A DNA stretch of 64,000 nucleotides, from assembly GCA_963741845.1 (NCBI GenBank), contig CAVUJV010000008.1, forward strand, positions 81,387 to 145,386, given 5' to 3'. The position numbers were made by a program, and so were the translations under genes. Under the pieces are notes generated by a model. The model was not told where the DNA came from, ran no database searches, and was given only the letters and a program-made list of their open reading frames with translations. Below, piece after piece: positions 8,497 to 17,162 of the stretch. The stretch's first letter is position 1. Each line of letters begins with the position of its first letter. Source of the DNA: Roseiarcus sp963741845. GTDB taxonomy: Bacteria; Pseudomonadota; Alphaproteobacteria; Rhizobiales; Beijerinckiaceae.

Positions 8497-9874
8497 TCAA
8501 ACCGCTGGCAACCGAACCCGAGCTCGCAGTCCGCCTGATGAACTCTCTTCCAGCTCCAGGGAACCGCCATAGACCCCGACCAGATCGAGCACGATCGAAA
8601 GGCCCAGTCCCGACCCCGGCCTTGATTCATCGAGCCTCTTTCCGCGCTCCAGCGCCTCTGATCGGGCGCTTGGGTCTAACCCTGGGCCGTCGTCGTCGAC
8701 CTCGGCGACGAGGAAGACTTTCGAATCTTTTCCGCCGGCTTGCCGCCACGCGCGGAGGCTAACGCGATCCGTCGCCCACTTGCCCGCGTTGTCGAGCAGG
8801 TTGCCGATGACATCCGTCAGATCCTGAGGTTCCCCGCGAAACCGTAGGCCCTCTTCCATTTCGGCTGAGAACACGAGGCCGCGCTCGGCATAGAGCCTCT
8901 CGAATGTTCGCACCAGCGCGTCGACGACCGGCTTCACTTCGGTGATCGCGCCGACTGTGTGCGCTCGAGCGGCGGCCCGCGCCCGGTCAAGATAGAAGGT
9001 AACCTGGCGCCGCATAATCGCAGCCTGCTCACGAACTTTCTCAGGCAAGTCGCCGCTTGAAGCATCAGCTTCATTGATCAGCACGCTGAGCGGAGTTCTT
9101 CAGAGCATGCGCAAGATTGCCCACTTGCGTGCGGGCGCGGTCCACGATCTCGCGGTTTGCGTCCAGCAACTGATTCACTTCCGCGGCGAGCGGCGCCACG
9201 TCGTCCGGGAAATCGCCGACGACTTTCTCGGCCTCGCCCCGTGTGATTGCAGCCACCCCCTCCTGCAACACCCGCAGAGGCCGAAGACCATACCGCACAG
9301 CGAGCGCGGTCGATCCCAATAGCGCCAATGCAAGGGTCAGGAAGGTCGCCGCCAGACCCAATTCGAAACTCTGCTTCTGCGCGTGAATCACGTCCGCGTT
9401 TGCCGCGACCTGAATGAGGTAGCGGCCCTCGTCGCCCGCGTCGATCTCCCGCTGGACCATCCTTAGCTGACGTCCGTCCGGACCCGTGACATAGTCGCTA
9501 AGGATATCCGAGGGCCCTTCGCGCGCCTGCGCCAGACGAGGAAGCTGGGTCGCGAAGAGGGACTTGGACGCGCGAATCTCCGGTGGGGTCGAGTCCAGCC
9601 GCGTAATTTGCCAATACCAGCCGGAAAATGCGAGCTCGAACTCGGGAGCCAGAGTCAGCGCCGATGACGGTCTCGACTCCTCCCCTGGCGCGGCAACATC
9701 TGCAGCCAGAGCCTTCAGATAAAGGCCGAGTTCGTCGTCGAAATTTGACTCCGTCCAACGAGCATTCAGGCCGCTCAATCCGAGCCCGGCGAGCAGGAGG
9801 ATCGTCGTGCTCCAGAACGCCGCGGAAAGAAACAGCCGCCCGGCGATTGATCGATTGCCAATCGCGCGCGGCAT
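8497..9874 (-). pseudogene. FeuQ-like sensor histidine kinase gene, frameshifted in the H-box
   Basis: Two overlapping frames together encode one sensor kinase. The first half (start MPRAIGNRSIAGRLF, ATG at 9874, 7 bp after the ilvD stop) has TM1, a periplasmic sensor region, TM2 (LAATFLTLALALLGSTALAV), a HAMP segment and the dimerisation motif VGNLAHALK. It then runs out of frame. The second half resumes LSVLINEADASSGDLPEKV and has N-box GNLLDNAGKWA, DDDGPGLDP and GSGLGLSIV. Removing one T at 9096-9097 restores HALKTPLSVLINEAD, so a one-base insertion lies 3 codons after the phosphoacceptor His. In rhizobia feuPQ sits beside cycHJKL, and those cytochrome genes are 2.5 kb away here; no response regulator gene is visible. 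A sequencing error and a true inactivation are both possible. Confidence 0.8.
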
Positions 9875-9881
9875 GGCCCCG

Positions 9882-11723
9882 TCAGGGCACTTCGCGAACG
9901 GCGCCGCGCGCAGCGCTTGTTGCAAAGGCCGCATAGGCGCGCAGCGCCTGCGAAACCTTGCGCGTGCGCGGCTTCACCGGCTTCCAGGCATCCTTGCCCC
10001 TGGACTCCATCGCGGCCCGGCGAGCGGATATTGTGAGATCGTCGACCAGAACGTTGATCTTCCGAGCGGGAATGTCGATCTCGACAAGATCGCCCTCTTC
10101 GATGAGACCAATCGCTCCGCCTTCGGCCGCCTCGGGCGAAACATGGCCGATCGAAAGCCCCGAGGTCCCCCCCGAAAAGCGCCCGTCCGTCACCAGCGCG
10201 CAAGCCTTTCCGAGCCCCCGAGACTTGAGATAGCTCGTAGGATAGAGCATTTCCTGCATTCCGGGACCGCCACGCGGTCCTTCGTAGCGGATCACGAGCA
10301 CGTCGCCCTCGGCGACTTCCCCGCCAAGAATTCCTCGAACCGCATCATCCTGGCTTTCAAAGATGCGTGCCGGCCCGGTAAACTTGAGGATGCTCTCGTC
10401 CACGCCCGCCGTCTTCACAATACATCCGTCGAGCGCAATGTTTCCCGAAAGGACCGCAAGGCCGCCATCCTTCGAAAAGGCATGATCTGCGTCGCGTATT
10501 ACGCCCTTCTCACGGTCCTCGTCCAATGACTCGTAGCGTGCGGATTGACTGAATGCGACTTGCGTCGGAACTCCACCCGGCGCGGCCGAATAGAACTCAC
10601 GCGTCGCGTTGCTCGACGTACGCCGGATGTCATGACGAGACAGCGCGTGCTCAAGCGTTTCCGCATGGACCATCGCGACATCCCGATTGAGAAGCGCCGC
10701 TCGGTCGAGCTCCCCGAGGATCCCCATGATGCCGCCGGCGCGGTGAACATCCTCGACATGCACATCGGCGACCGACGGAGCGACCTTGCACAAGACGGGC
10801 ACGCGACGCGATAGCCGGTCGATGTCCGCCATCGTGAAGTCGATATTTCCTTCGTGGGCCGCGGCTAAAAGGTGAAGCACCGTGTTCGTGGATCCGCCCA
10901 TCGAAATGTCGAGCGTTATCGCGTTCTCGAACGCCTTGAAGTTGGCGATGGAGCGCGGCAGCACGCTCTCGTCGTCCCCTTCGTAATAGCGACGGGCAAG
11001 ATCGACGATGAGGTGGCCCGCTTCAACAAAGAGTCGCTTGCGGTCCGCGTGGGTGGCCACAATGGTGCCGTTGCCAGGAAGCGAGAGGCCTAGCGCCTCC
11101 GTCAGGCAGTTCATGGAGTTGGCGGTGAACATGCCCGAGCACGACCCGCAAGTCGGACAGGCCGAGCGCTCGATCACCGCCACGTCGGCGTCCGAAACCT
11201 TCGAGTCTGCCGCGGCGACCATCGCGTCAATGAGATCGACCTTGCGAGCGCCGGTCGAAAGCTTGACCTTGCCCGCTTCCATCGGACCGCCGGACACGAA
11301 AACCGCCGGAATGTTGAGGCGCAACGCCGCCATGAGCATGCCGGGCGTGATCTTGTCGCAATTCGAAATGCAAACGAGAGCGTCCGCGCAATGAGCGTTG
11401 ACCATGTATTCGACGCTGTCGGCAATAATCTCCCGGGACGGCAGCGAGTAGAGCATGCCGTCGTGGCCCATTGCGATGCCGTCATCGACCGCAATTGTGT
11501 TGAACTCTTTGGCGACCCCGCCTGCCGACTCGATTTCCCGGGCGACGAGCTGGCCGAGGTCCTTCAAATGTACGTGCCCTGGCACAAACTGCGTGAACGA
11601 GTTTGCGATCGCAATGATCGGCTTGCCGAAATCGCCATCGCGCATGCCGGTCGCGCGCCAAAGGCCACGAGCGCCGGCCATGTTGCGGCCGTGAGTTGTC
11701 GTGCGAGAACGATAGGCAGGCAT
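9882..11723 (-). CDS. ilvD: Dihydroxy-acid dehydratase IlvD
   Basis: IlvD dehydrates dihydroxy-isovalerate and dihydroxy-methylvalerate in valine and isoleucine synthesis, using an Fe-S cluster and Mg. The 613-residue product is of normal length and starts MPAYRSRTTTHGRNMAGARG. Signatures are ISNCDKITPGMLMAALRLNI, the cluster cysteine block ACPTCGSCSGMFTANSMN, and the late segments MLYPTSYLKSRGLG and DGRFSGGTSGLSIGHVSPEA. An in-frame start 42 bp upstream exists, but this ATG gives the canonical N-terminus. The sensor kinase gene follows 7 bp downstream on the same strand, suggesting cotranscription. Confidence 0.97.
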   Translation of the reverse strand: MPAYRSRTTTHGRNMAGARGLWRATGMRDGDFGKPIIAIANSFTQFVPGHVHLKDLGQLVAREIESAGGVAKEFNTIAVDDGIAMGHDGMLYSLPSREIIADSVEYMVNAHCADALVCISNCDKITPGMLMAALRLNIPAVFVSGGPMEAGKVKLSTGARKVDLIDAMVAAADSKVSDADVAVIERSACPTCGSCSGMFTANSMNCLTEALGLSLPGNGTIVATHADRKRLFVEAGHLIVDLARRYYEGDDESVLPRSIANFKAFENAITLDISMGGSTNTVLHLLAAAHEGNIDFTMADIDRLSRRVPVLCKVAPSVADVHVEDVHRAGGIMGILGELDRAALLNRDVAMVHAETLEHALSRHDIRRTSSNATREFYSAAPGGVPTQVAFSQSARYESLDEDREKGVIRDADHAFSKDGGLAVLSGNIALDGCIVKTAGVDESILKFTGPARIFESQDDAVRGILGGEVAEGDVLVIRYEGPRGGPGMQEMLYPTSYLKSRGLGKACALVTDGRFSGGTSGLSIGHVSPEAAEGGAIGLIEEGDLVEIDIPARKINVLVDDLTISARRAAMESRGKDAWKPVKPRTRKVSQALRAYAAFATSAARGAVREVP

Positions 11724-11906
11724 AGAAAGCACTCTGGTTGGACGGCTTAGCGAAACAGGCTCCAATGTCGCATTTTTTGGCGAGCGACATCAAGCCAGCG
11801 GGTCGGCGATCGGCTCTTGCCGCCTCCGAATCCGCAGGAAGAACTGCATTGACACCCCGGCGCCGCATTGTCATGAAGGACCCGCACAGTGATCGGGCTG
11901 CGGTCC

Positions 11907-11980
11907 GCGGGTGTAGCTCAATGGTAGAGCAGCAGCCTTCCAAGCTGAATACGAGGGTTCGATTCCCTTCACCCGCTCCA
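11907..11980 (+). tRNA. tRNA-Gly (anticodon TCC)
   Basis: A 74-nt cloverleaf folds by eye. The acceptor arms are GCGGGTG and CACCCGC, the D arm is GCTC/GAGC, and the anticodon loop CTTCCAA gives TCC. The T arm is GAGGG-TTCGATT-CCCTT and the genomic CCA end is encoded. One mismatch lies at the top of the anticodon stem (27-43). It reads GGA/GGG glycine codons. It is transcribed away from ilvD, which starts 183 bp to the left on the other strand. Confidence 0.96.
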
Positions 11981-12434
11981 GTCAAATCTCGTGATGGAGC
12001 AATGAGTTCCGGGCCTTATCCGATGCTGCCAAGAATCGCGGGTCCGATGTCGTTCTGGCCGCTGTATCTTCCTGGGTGACCGCCGCTATTCGGCGAACAT
12101 ATCATAAGCGGAAGGATTGCACATCGCGGAATTGGCCACCTGTCGCGCCCGCCCCGCGAAAGCTCGCAATCTGCCGACGCGGGCCAGGCCATGACGCCTG
12201 AAATCGGGAGTCGAGATCCCATTCTTCGGATTACCAGGAATTTTATGGCCGCCCCCGGCTTGCGGGGCCGGATAGAGGCCGCCCGGCCGGGTCGCCCGCG
12301 GCGCCTCCAGGAACGCGGTCCGAGGAAGGTCCGCGGCTTTCCGCCGAAGCCATAAGCCGTTTTTTGAGAGACCTGAGACTCGTTTTGCGGTAACGGGATG
12401 CGGGTCCTATCCGGCCATCCGAGGCTTAAGGTAA
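11981..12434. other. Intergenic region upstream of the cytochrome c maturation operon
   Basis: There is no credible gene in these 454 bp. Open frames here are antisense shadows without family similarity. The last 70 bp contain a slightly AT-richer stretch and AAGGT just before the ccmI ATG, so the ccm operon promoter should lie in the right-hand part. No clear hairpin terminator follows the tRNA. Confidence 0.4.
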
Positions 12435-13523
12435 ATGGTATGGTTAGCCATGGCGGGAATTGCCGCTTTTGCGGCGCTCGCTGCGATATGGCCACTGCTA
12501 CGCGGTTATCCTCTATCTTCCGTCGCAGACCGCCCCCGAAGCGAAAGGGCCTTCTACAAGGCGCAACTCGACGAGATTGAACGGGACGTCGGACGCGGTC
12601 TTTTGCCGCGGGGGGAGGCGGCAAACGCGCGCGCCGAAGCGGCGCGTCGATTGCTGGCTTTGGATTCTGGCGAATCGAAATCAACCCCGGGAATCCCGTA
12701 CGCCCGGATTTCCGTGGCGGCTTTCGTCGCACTCGGCGTCCCTCTGATCGCGTTCGCTCTTTATGCCGATCTCGGCAGGCCGCGGATGGGGGACGAACCG
12801 CTCGCCGGCCGTCCGAGCGCAATGGCTGACAAGGACATTACTGCGGCGGTGTCGCGCGTCGAGGCGCATCTCCTTGCGAAGCCGGACGACGGCAAGGGTT
12901 GGGCTGTCCTGGCTCCTGTCTATGTGCGACTTGGTCGCTACGATGATGCGGTTCACGCCTATTCGGAAGCGCTCCGGTTGCTGGGCGCGGACGCCTCCCT
13001 GCTCGCGAATTACGGAGAGGCGCTTGTGGCCGCGGCCGGAGGCGTCGTGACCGACAAGGCGCGAGTGGCTTTCCAAAAGGCGCTCGCAAGCAACCCGGCT
13101 TCCCCGGAGGCGCGCTTTTACCTCGCAGTGGCTTCCGAGCAGGATGGCAAGGCGGGCGACGCGATAAAGGCCTACGAGTCGCTCGCGGCCGACGCGCCGC
13201 CTGGCGCGCCGTGGCTCGCAAGCGTGCAGGCTCGCCTCGCAGCGCTCAAAGGCGAGCCCAACCCCTCCGGCCCGAGCGCCGCCGCGGCGCCGGATCAGGC
13301 CATGATCGAGGGCATGGTCAACCGACTCGCGACCCGTCTCGCGGATAAAGGGGGTAGCATCGACGAATGGGGCCGCCTTATTCGCGCTTACACCGTGTTG
13401 CATGAGACGGAGAAAGCAAAAGCGGCGTTCGCGGATGCGCGAAGGGCGCTGGAGCAGGATCCAAGTTCGGTCGCGCGTCTCGACGAAATCGCCCGCGACC
13501 TTGGCCTGGGGGAAGCAAATTGA
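12435..13523 (+). CDS. ccmI: Cytochrome c maturation protein CcmI (CycH)
   Basis: CcmI is the apocytochrome chaperone of system I cytochrome c maturation. It binds the C-terminus of apocytochrome c and presents it to CcmF/CcmH. The 362-residue product has an N-terminal TM helix (VWLAMAGIAAFAALAAIWPL), a cytoplasmic loop with the conserved YKAQLDEIERDVGRGLL, and a second TM (ISVAAFVALGVPLIAFALYA). A periplasmic TPR domain follows from about residue 130 (WAVLAPVYVRLGRYDDAVHA). The ATG at 12435 has AAGGT upstream. It overlaps ccmE by 4 bp as the first gene of ccmI-E-F-H (cycHJKL order in rhizobia). Confidence 0.93.
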   Translation: MVWLAMAGIAAFAALAAIWPLLRGYPLSSVADRPRSERAFYKAQLDEIERDVGRGLLPRGEAANARAEAARRLLALDSGESKSTPGIPYARISVAAFVALGVPLIAFALYADLGRPRMGDEPLAGRPSAMADKDITAAVSRVEAHLLAKPDDGKGWAVLAPVYVRLGRYDDAVHAYSEALRLLGADASLLANYGEALVAAAGGVVTDKARVAFQKALASNPASPEARFYLAVASEQDGKAGDAIKAYESLAADAPPGAPWLASVQARLAALKGEPNPSGPSAAAAPDQAMIEGMVNRLATRLADKGGSIDEWGRLIRAYTVLHETEKAKAAFADARRALEQDPSSVARLDEIARDLGLGEAN

Positions 13524-13970
13524 CTCGACGTTCCCGTCGTCTCACGCTGATCGGCGCCGCGCTTTCGATTCTGATGATGGCCGCGGGCGTCGCGCTCTAT
13601 GCGCTCAGCGACAACATCGTTTTTTTCTACAGCCCGACGGATGTTGTGCAGCGCTCCGCCTCGGTTGGCGCGAGACTTCGGGTCGGCGGGCTCGTCAAGC
13701 CCGAAACGGTCGTGAAGTCCGGCGACGAGACTGTGAATTTCGTCGTGACCGACGGGGAGCACGATCTCAAGGTGACTTACAAGGGCCTTTTGCCGGATCT
13801 ATTCCGGGAGGGCCAGGGCGTTGTGGCTGAAGGGGTGCTTGAGTTCCTCCGGACGGCTCCATGCCGATACGATCCTTGCCAAGCATGATGAGCGCTACAT
13901 GCCTCGCGAGGTGGTGGAGACACTCAAGAAGCAGGGACGCTGGCAGGAAGGCCAGACCGCATCGAAATGA
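13520..13970 (+). pseudogene. ccmE: Haem chaperone CcmE (CycJ), frame broken near the haem-binding site
   Basis: CcmE carries haem covalently from CcmC/D to the CcmF/H lyase. The first frame gives TM helix LTLIGAALSILMMAAGVALY and the OB-fold (RVGGLVKPETVV, VVTDGEHDLKVTYKGLLPDLF, GQGVVAEGVLE). It then runs into nonsense and stops at 13888. Removing one T at 13844-13845 restores GRLHADTILAKHDERYMPRE and VVETLKKQGRWQEGQTASK, including the haem-binding His of the HDERY motif (about residue 122). The restored stop TGA overlaps the ccmF ATG, exactly as the other operon junctions do. As given, the product would lack haem attachment and block cytochrome c maturation, although the organism encodes c-type cytochromes. 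A one-base sequencing error is therefore likely. Confidence 0.9.
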
Positions 13971-15946
13971 CGGTAGAGATCGGCCACTTCGCACTTGTCG
14001 TCGCCTTTGCGATCGCGCTGGCGCAGGCAATCGTGCCCGCGCTGGGAGCGCGGCTGCGGGACCCGGCCATGATGGCCGTTGGAACGGGCGCGGCGCTGAC
14101 GCAATTTGCGCTTGTTGCGATCTCGTTTGCCGCGCTTGTCAACGCGCATCTGACGTCGGATTTCTCGGTCCTTAACGTCGCGGAGAATTCGCACAGCGCG
14201 ATTCCCATCATTTACAAGATATCGGGCGTGTGGGGGAACCACGAAGGCTCGATGCTGCTGTGGGTCCTGATCCTGGCGGCGTTCGGCGCCCTGGTCGCCG
14301 CCTTTGGCCGATCTCTGCCGCGCGCTCTGCAGGCCAATGCGCTGGCCGTGCAGGGCCTCGTTAGCGCTTCGTTTTTGCTCTTTATCCTTCTTACGTCCAA
14401 CCCGTTCCAGCGCATCTCGCCCGCGCCGTTCGAGGGCCGGGATCTCAACCCGATCCTGCAGGACCCGGGCCTCGCCATTCATCCGCCGCTGCTTTATCTC
14501 GGCTATGTCGGATTCTCGATCGTCTTTTCCTTCGCCGCCGCTGCCCTGATTCAAGGGCGGATCGACGCAGCCTGGGCGCGGTTCGTCCGACCCTTCGCCC
14601 TTGTGGCGTGGAGCTTCCTCACGCTCGGAATCGCGGCCGGGTCTTTCTGGGCCTACTACACGCTTGGCTGGGGAGGGTTCTGGTTCTGGGATCCTGTCGA
14701 GAACGCCTCCCTCATGCCCTGGCTGGCCGGGACGGCGTTCATCCATTCGGTCGCCGTGATGGAGAAGCGCGACGCGCTCAAGGTCTGGACGATCTTTCTG
14801 GCGATCCTGGCGTTTTCATTTTCGCTGCTCGGGACGTTCCTCGTGCGGTCCGGCGCGCTCACATCCGTCCACGCCTTCGCCAACGACCCTCGTCGCGGCG
14901 TGTTTATTCTGGCCATTCTGGCCTTTTTCATTGCGGGCTCTTTCGCGCTCTTTGCGTGGCGCGCCCCAATGTTGAAGCGGGGAGGGCTCTTTGCGCCTAT
15001 TTCCCGCGAGGGCGCGCTGGTCCTCAACAACCTTCTGCTTACGACCTCCTGCGCGACCGTTCTCCTGGGCACGCTTTATCCCCTGGCGCTCGAGCAGCTC
15101 ACCGGCGAGAAGATCACCGTAGGGGCGCCCTTCTTCAACATGACCTGCGGCCTCCTGTTGCTGACGGCGTGTGCGGTGACGCCGATAGGCTTCTCGCTGG
15201 CCTGGAAGCGCGGTGACCTGCTCGGCGTCATCCAGCGCCTCGTGGCGGCGATGATCGTTGGAGCGCTGGTCGCGATCGTCGCGTGGACCTGGTCAACAGG
15301 CGGGTCCTGGCTCGCTTCGCTAACCGCCGGGCTCGCCATCTTCGTCATCATAGGCACGCTCACGGAGGTGCTGACACGCGCTTCCCGCTCGGGCTGGGCT
15401 CCCACGATGATGCTGCGACGCACGGTTAGCCAGCCGCTTTCCTTCTGGGGCGCAGCGCTCGCCCATTTGGGCGTCGGCCTGACGCTTCTTGGGCTCTCCG
15501 GCGCCGGCTTTGGGGCTGAAGCGGTTGCGACCCTGCGCGTGGGGACGTCACAGCAGGTCGGGCCTTATCAGGTCACTTTGGACGCGATCGGCGAACGCGT
15601 CGGCCAGAACTATTCCGACACCGTCGCGACAATGACCGTCCGTGAGGGCGGCCGCGTCGTCACGATTATCGAACCCGCGCGACGCCATTTCGCCGCGCGT
15701 CAGACGACAACCACCCAGGCCGGACTCGCAACTTTGGGACTCGGGCAGATCTACGTGGCGATCGCCGATCCCGCTTCCCGGAATGAAGCGCCGGCGCGCC
15801 TCTATTGGAAGCCCCTCGTGACTTTGATCTGGCTCGGAGGCGCCGCGATGGCTCTGGGCGGCGCCTTATCGCTCGCCGACCGACGCTTGCGCTTCGGCGT
15901 GGCGGCGCGGGCAAGATCCGCGGCCCTGGCGGAGCCGGCGGAATGA
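13967..15946 (+). CDS. ccmF: Haem lyase subunit CcmF (CycK)
   Basis: CcmF is the large membrane subunit of the haem-apocytochrome c ligation complex. The 659-residue polytopic protein contains the tryptophan-rich WWD motif WGGFWFWDPVENASLMPWLA at about residue 235. It also has the His-bearing loops WGNHEGSMLLW, AIHPPLLYLGYVGFSI and FIHSVAVMEKR, and a large C-terminal periplasmic domain (VGPYQVTLDAIGERVGQNYS). It overlaps ccmE (ATGA) and ccmH. Length and motifs are normal. Confidence 0.95.
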   Translation: MTVEIGHFALVVAFAIALAQAIVPALGARLRDPAMMAVGTGAALTQFALVAISFAALVNAHLTSDFSVLNVAENSHSAIPIIYKISGVWGNHEGSMLLWVLILAAFGALVAAFGRSLPRALQANALAVQGLVSASFLLFILLTSNPFQRISPAPFEGRDLNPILQDPGLAIHPPLLYLGYVGFSIVFSFAAAALIQGRIDAAWARFVRPFALVAWSFLTLGIAAGSFWAYYTLGWGGFWFWDPVENASLMPWLAGTAFIHSVAVMEKRDALKVWTIFLAILAFSFSLLGTFLVRSGALTSVHAFANDPRRGVFILAILAFFIAGSFALFAWRAPMLKRGGLFAPISREGALVLNNLLLTTSCATVLLGTLYPLALEQLTGEKITVGAPFFNMTCGLLLLTACAVTPIGFSLAWKRGDLLGVIQRLVAAMIVGALVAIVAWTWSTGGSWLASLTAGLAIFVIIGTLTEVLTRASRSGWAPTMMLRRTVSQPLSFWGAALAHLGVGLTLLGLSGAGFGAEAVATLRVGTSQQVGPYQVTLDAIGERVGQNYSDTVATMTVREGGRVVTIIEPARRHFAARQTTTTQAGLATLGLGQIYVAIADPASRNEAPARLYWKPLVTLIWLGGAAMALGGALSLADRRLRFGVAARARSAALAEPAE

Positions 15947-16425
15947 TGTCTTTGGCGCGGTTCAGGGCGCTCTTGCTCCTCTTTCTTATAGGTTGCGGCG
16001 CGCCCGCGCTCGCTGTTCAGCCGGATGAGGTGATGAAAGATCCGGCGCTGGAGGCCCGCGCGAGGAGCCTCTCCACCGAACTGCGTTGCATGGTCTGCCA
16101 GAATGAGTCGATCGACGATTCCGAAGCTCCGCTCGCTCGGGACATTCGAATCCTGATCCGCCAGAGGATCGCCAACGGCGAGAGCAATGACGCTGTCCGC
16201 GACTACCTCGTCTCGCGCTATGGCGATTTCATCCTCCTCAAGCCCCGCTTCAAGCTGGAAACGCTGCTTCTGTGGCTTGGCCCCCCTCTGATCCTTTGTG
16301 CCGGATTGGCGACCGCGTTTCGGGCCCGGCTACGCTCTCCGGCGGCGACAGAGCCGCTGAGCGACAAGGAAGAGGCCGACCTCGCCGCGATCATGGGGCG
16401 CGGAAAAAGCGGCGACCGCCTGTAG
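15943..16425 (+). CDS. ccmH: Cytochrome c maturation thioredoxin-fold protein CcmH (CycL)
   Basis: CcmH reduces the CXXCH cysteines of apocytochrome c before haem ligation. The 160-residue product has a signal peptide (FRALLLLFLIGCGAPALAV), the redox motif LRCMVCQNESIDDSEAPLA, and a C-terminal TM anchor (LLLWLGPPLILCAGLATAF) followed by a cytoplasmic tail. The ATG at 15943 overlaps the ccmF stop; the frame is open upstream inside ccmF but that part is a shadow. It ends the operon, convergent with sufE 30 bp away. Confidence 0.94.
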   Translation: MMSLARFRALLLLFLIGCGAPALAVQPDEVMKDPALEARARSLSTELRCMVCQNESIDDSEAPLARDIRILIRQRIANGESNDAVRDYLVSRYGDFILLKPRFKLETLLLWLGPPLILCAGLATAFRARLRSPAATEPLSDKEEADLAAIMGRGKSGDRL

Positions 16426-16455
16426 TTGGCGCCCGAAGCCCCACTCCGCCGACGA

Positions 16456-16878
16456 TCAGGCCATAACGGCCGACGCATCGTTTCGAATGCGCTCGACCAT
16501 TGCGCGCACGCCATTCGATCGCTGCGGCGTCAGGTGTTGTTCCAGCCCGAGCTCGCGAAAAGACGCCATCGCATCGGTGGACAGGATCTCCTGCGGCGTT
16601 CGATCCGAGAAGAGCGCGATCGCGATCGCGAGCAGCCCGCGCACGAGATGGGAATCGCTGTCGCCCCGAAAGTGCAGGATTGGCCTTCCCGCGGCGTCCG
16701 TCCGAAGCTCATGCTCGAGCCAGACCTGACTGGCGCAGCCCCGCACTTTGTTCTTGTCATTGTGCGCGGCGTCATCGAGCTTCTCAAGCTCGTGTCCCAG
16801 TTCGATCACGTAGCGGTAGCGGTCTTCCCAGTCTTCGAGGGAAGCAAAATCCTCGCGGATCGATGTAAAGTCGGACAC
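16456..16878 (-). CDS. sufE: SufE-family sulfur acceptor protein
   Basis: SufE takes sulfur from the cysteine desulfurase SufS for Fe-S cluster assembly. The product has the family blocks DWEDRYRYVIELGHELEKLD, the acceptor cysteine in NKVRGCASQVWL, FRGDSDSHLVRGLLAIAIAL and LTPQRSNGVRAMVERIR. I start at the GTG at 16876-16878 (MSDFTSIREDF, 140 aa) because GCGAGG lies about 6 nt upstream; an in-frame TTG 15 bp further is less likely. It stands alone, convergent with ccmH; no other suf genes are near. Confidence 0.9.
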   Translation of the reverse strand: MSDFTSIREDFASLEDWEDRYRYVIELGHELEKLDDAAHNDKNKVRGCASQVWLEHELRTDAAGRPILHFRGDSDSHLVRGLLAIAIALFSDRTPQEILSTDAMASFRELGLEQHLTPQRSNGVRAMVERIRNDASAVMA

Positions 16879-17162
16879 AAAACCTCGCGACAATCTGGAA
16901 ACTCTTGCCTGCGCCGCAGCGTCGCCTGCACAGATCCCGGGGCTTGAACGCCGCTCACCGACTGCCGGCCGATTGCTGAAGCGCTGACCGAGTTGCGAGC
17001 CTCATGACCTGGTCAGGGCCGCGGAACGCCAGCAGATATGACACTCATAGCAGGTCCAACGCCGCTCTGAAAGCATTCGACAAAACTGCCGGCCGCGCAT
17101 TCAGGTTAACGGCGGTTACGGATTGCCTTTGACGGCTTGCTGCTCCGGCAGCAGGCCAGACT

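Noticed and set aside
12016..12822. A 268-codon minus-strand frame across the ccmI upstream region
   Set aside because: Half of it is antisense to ccmI and no part resembles a protein family.
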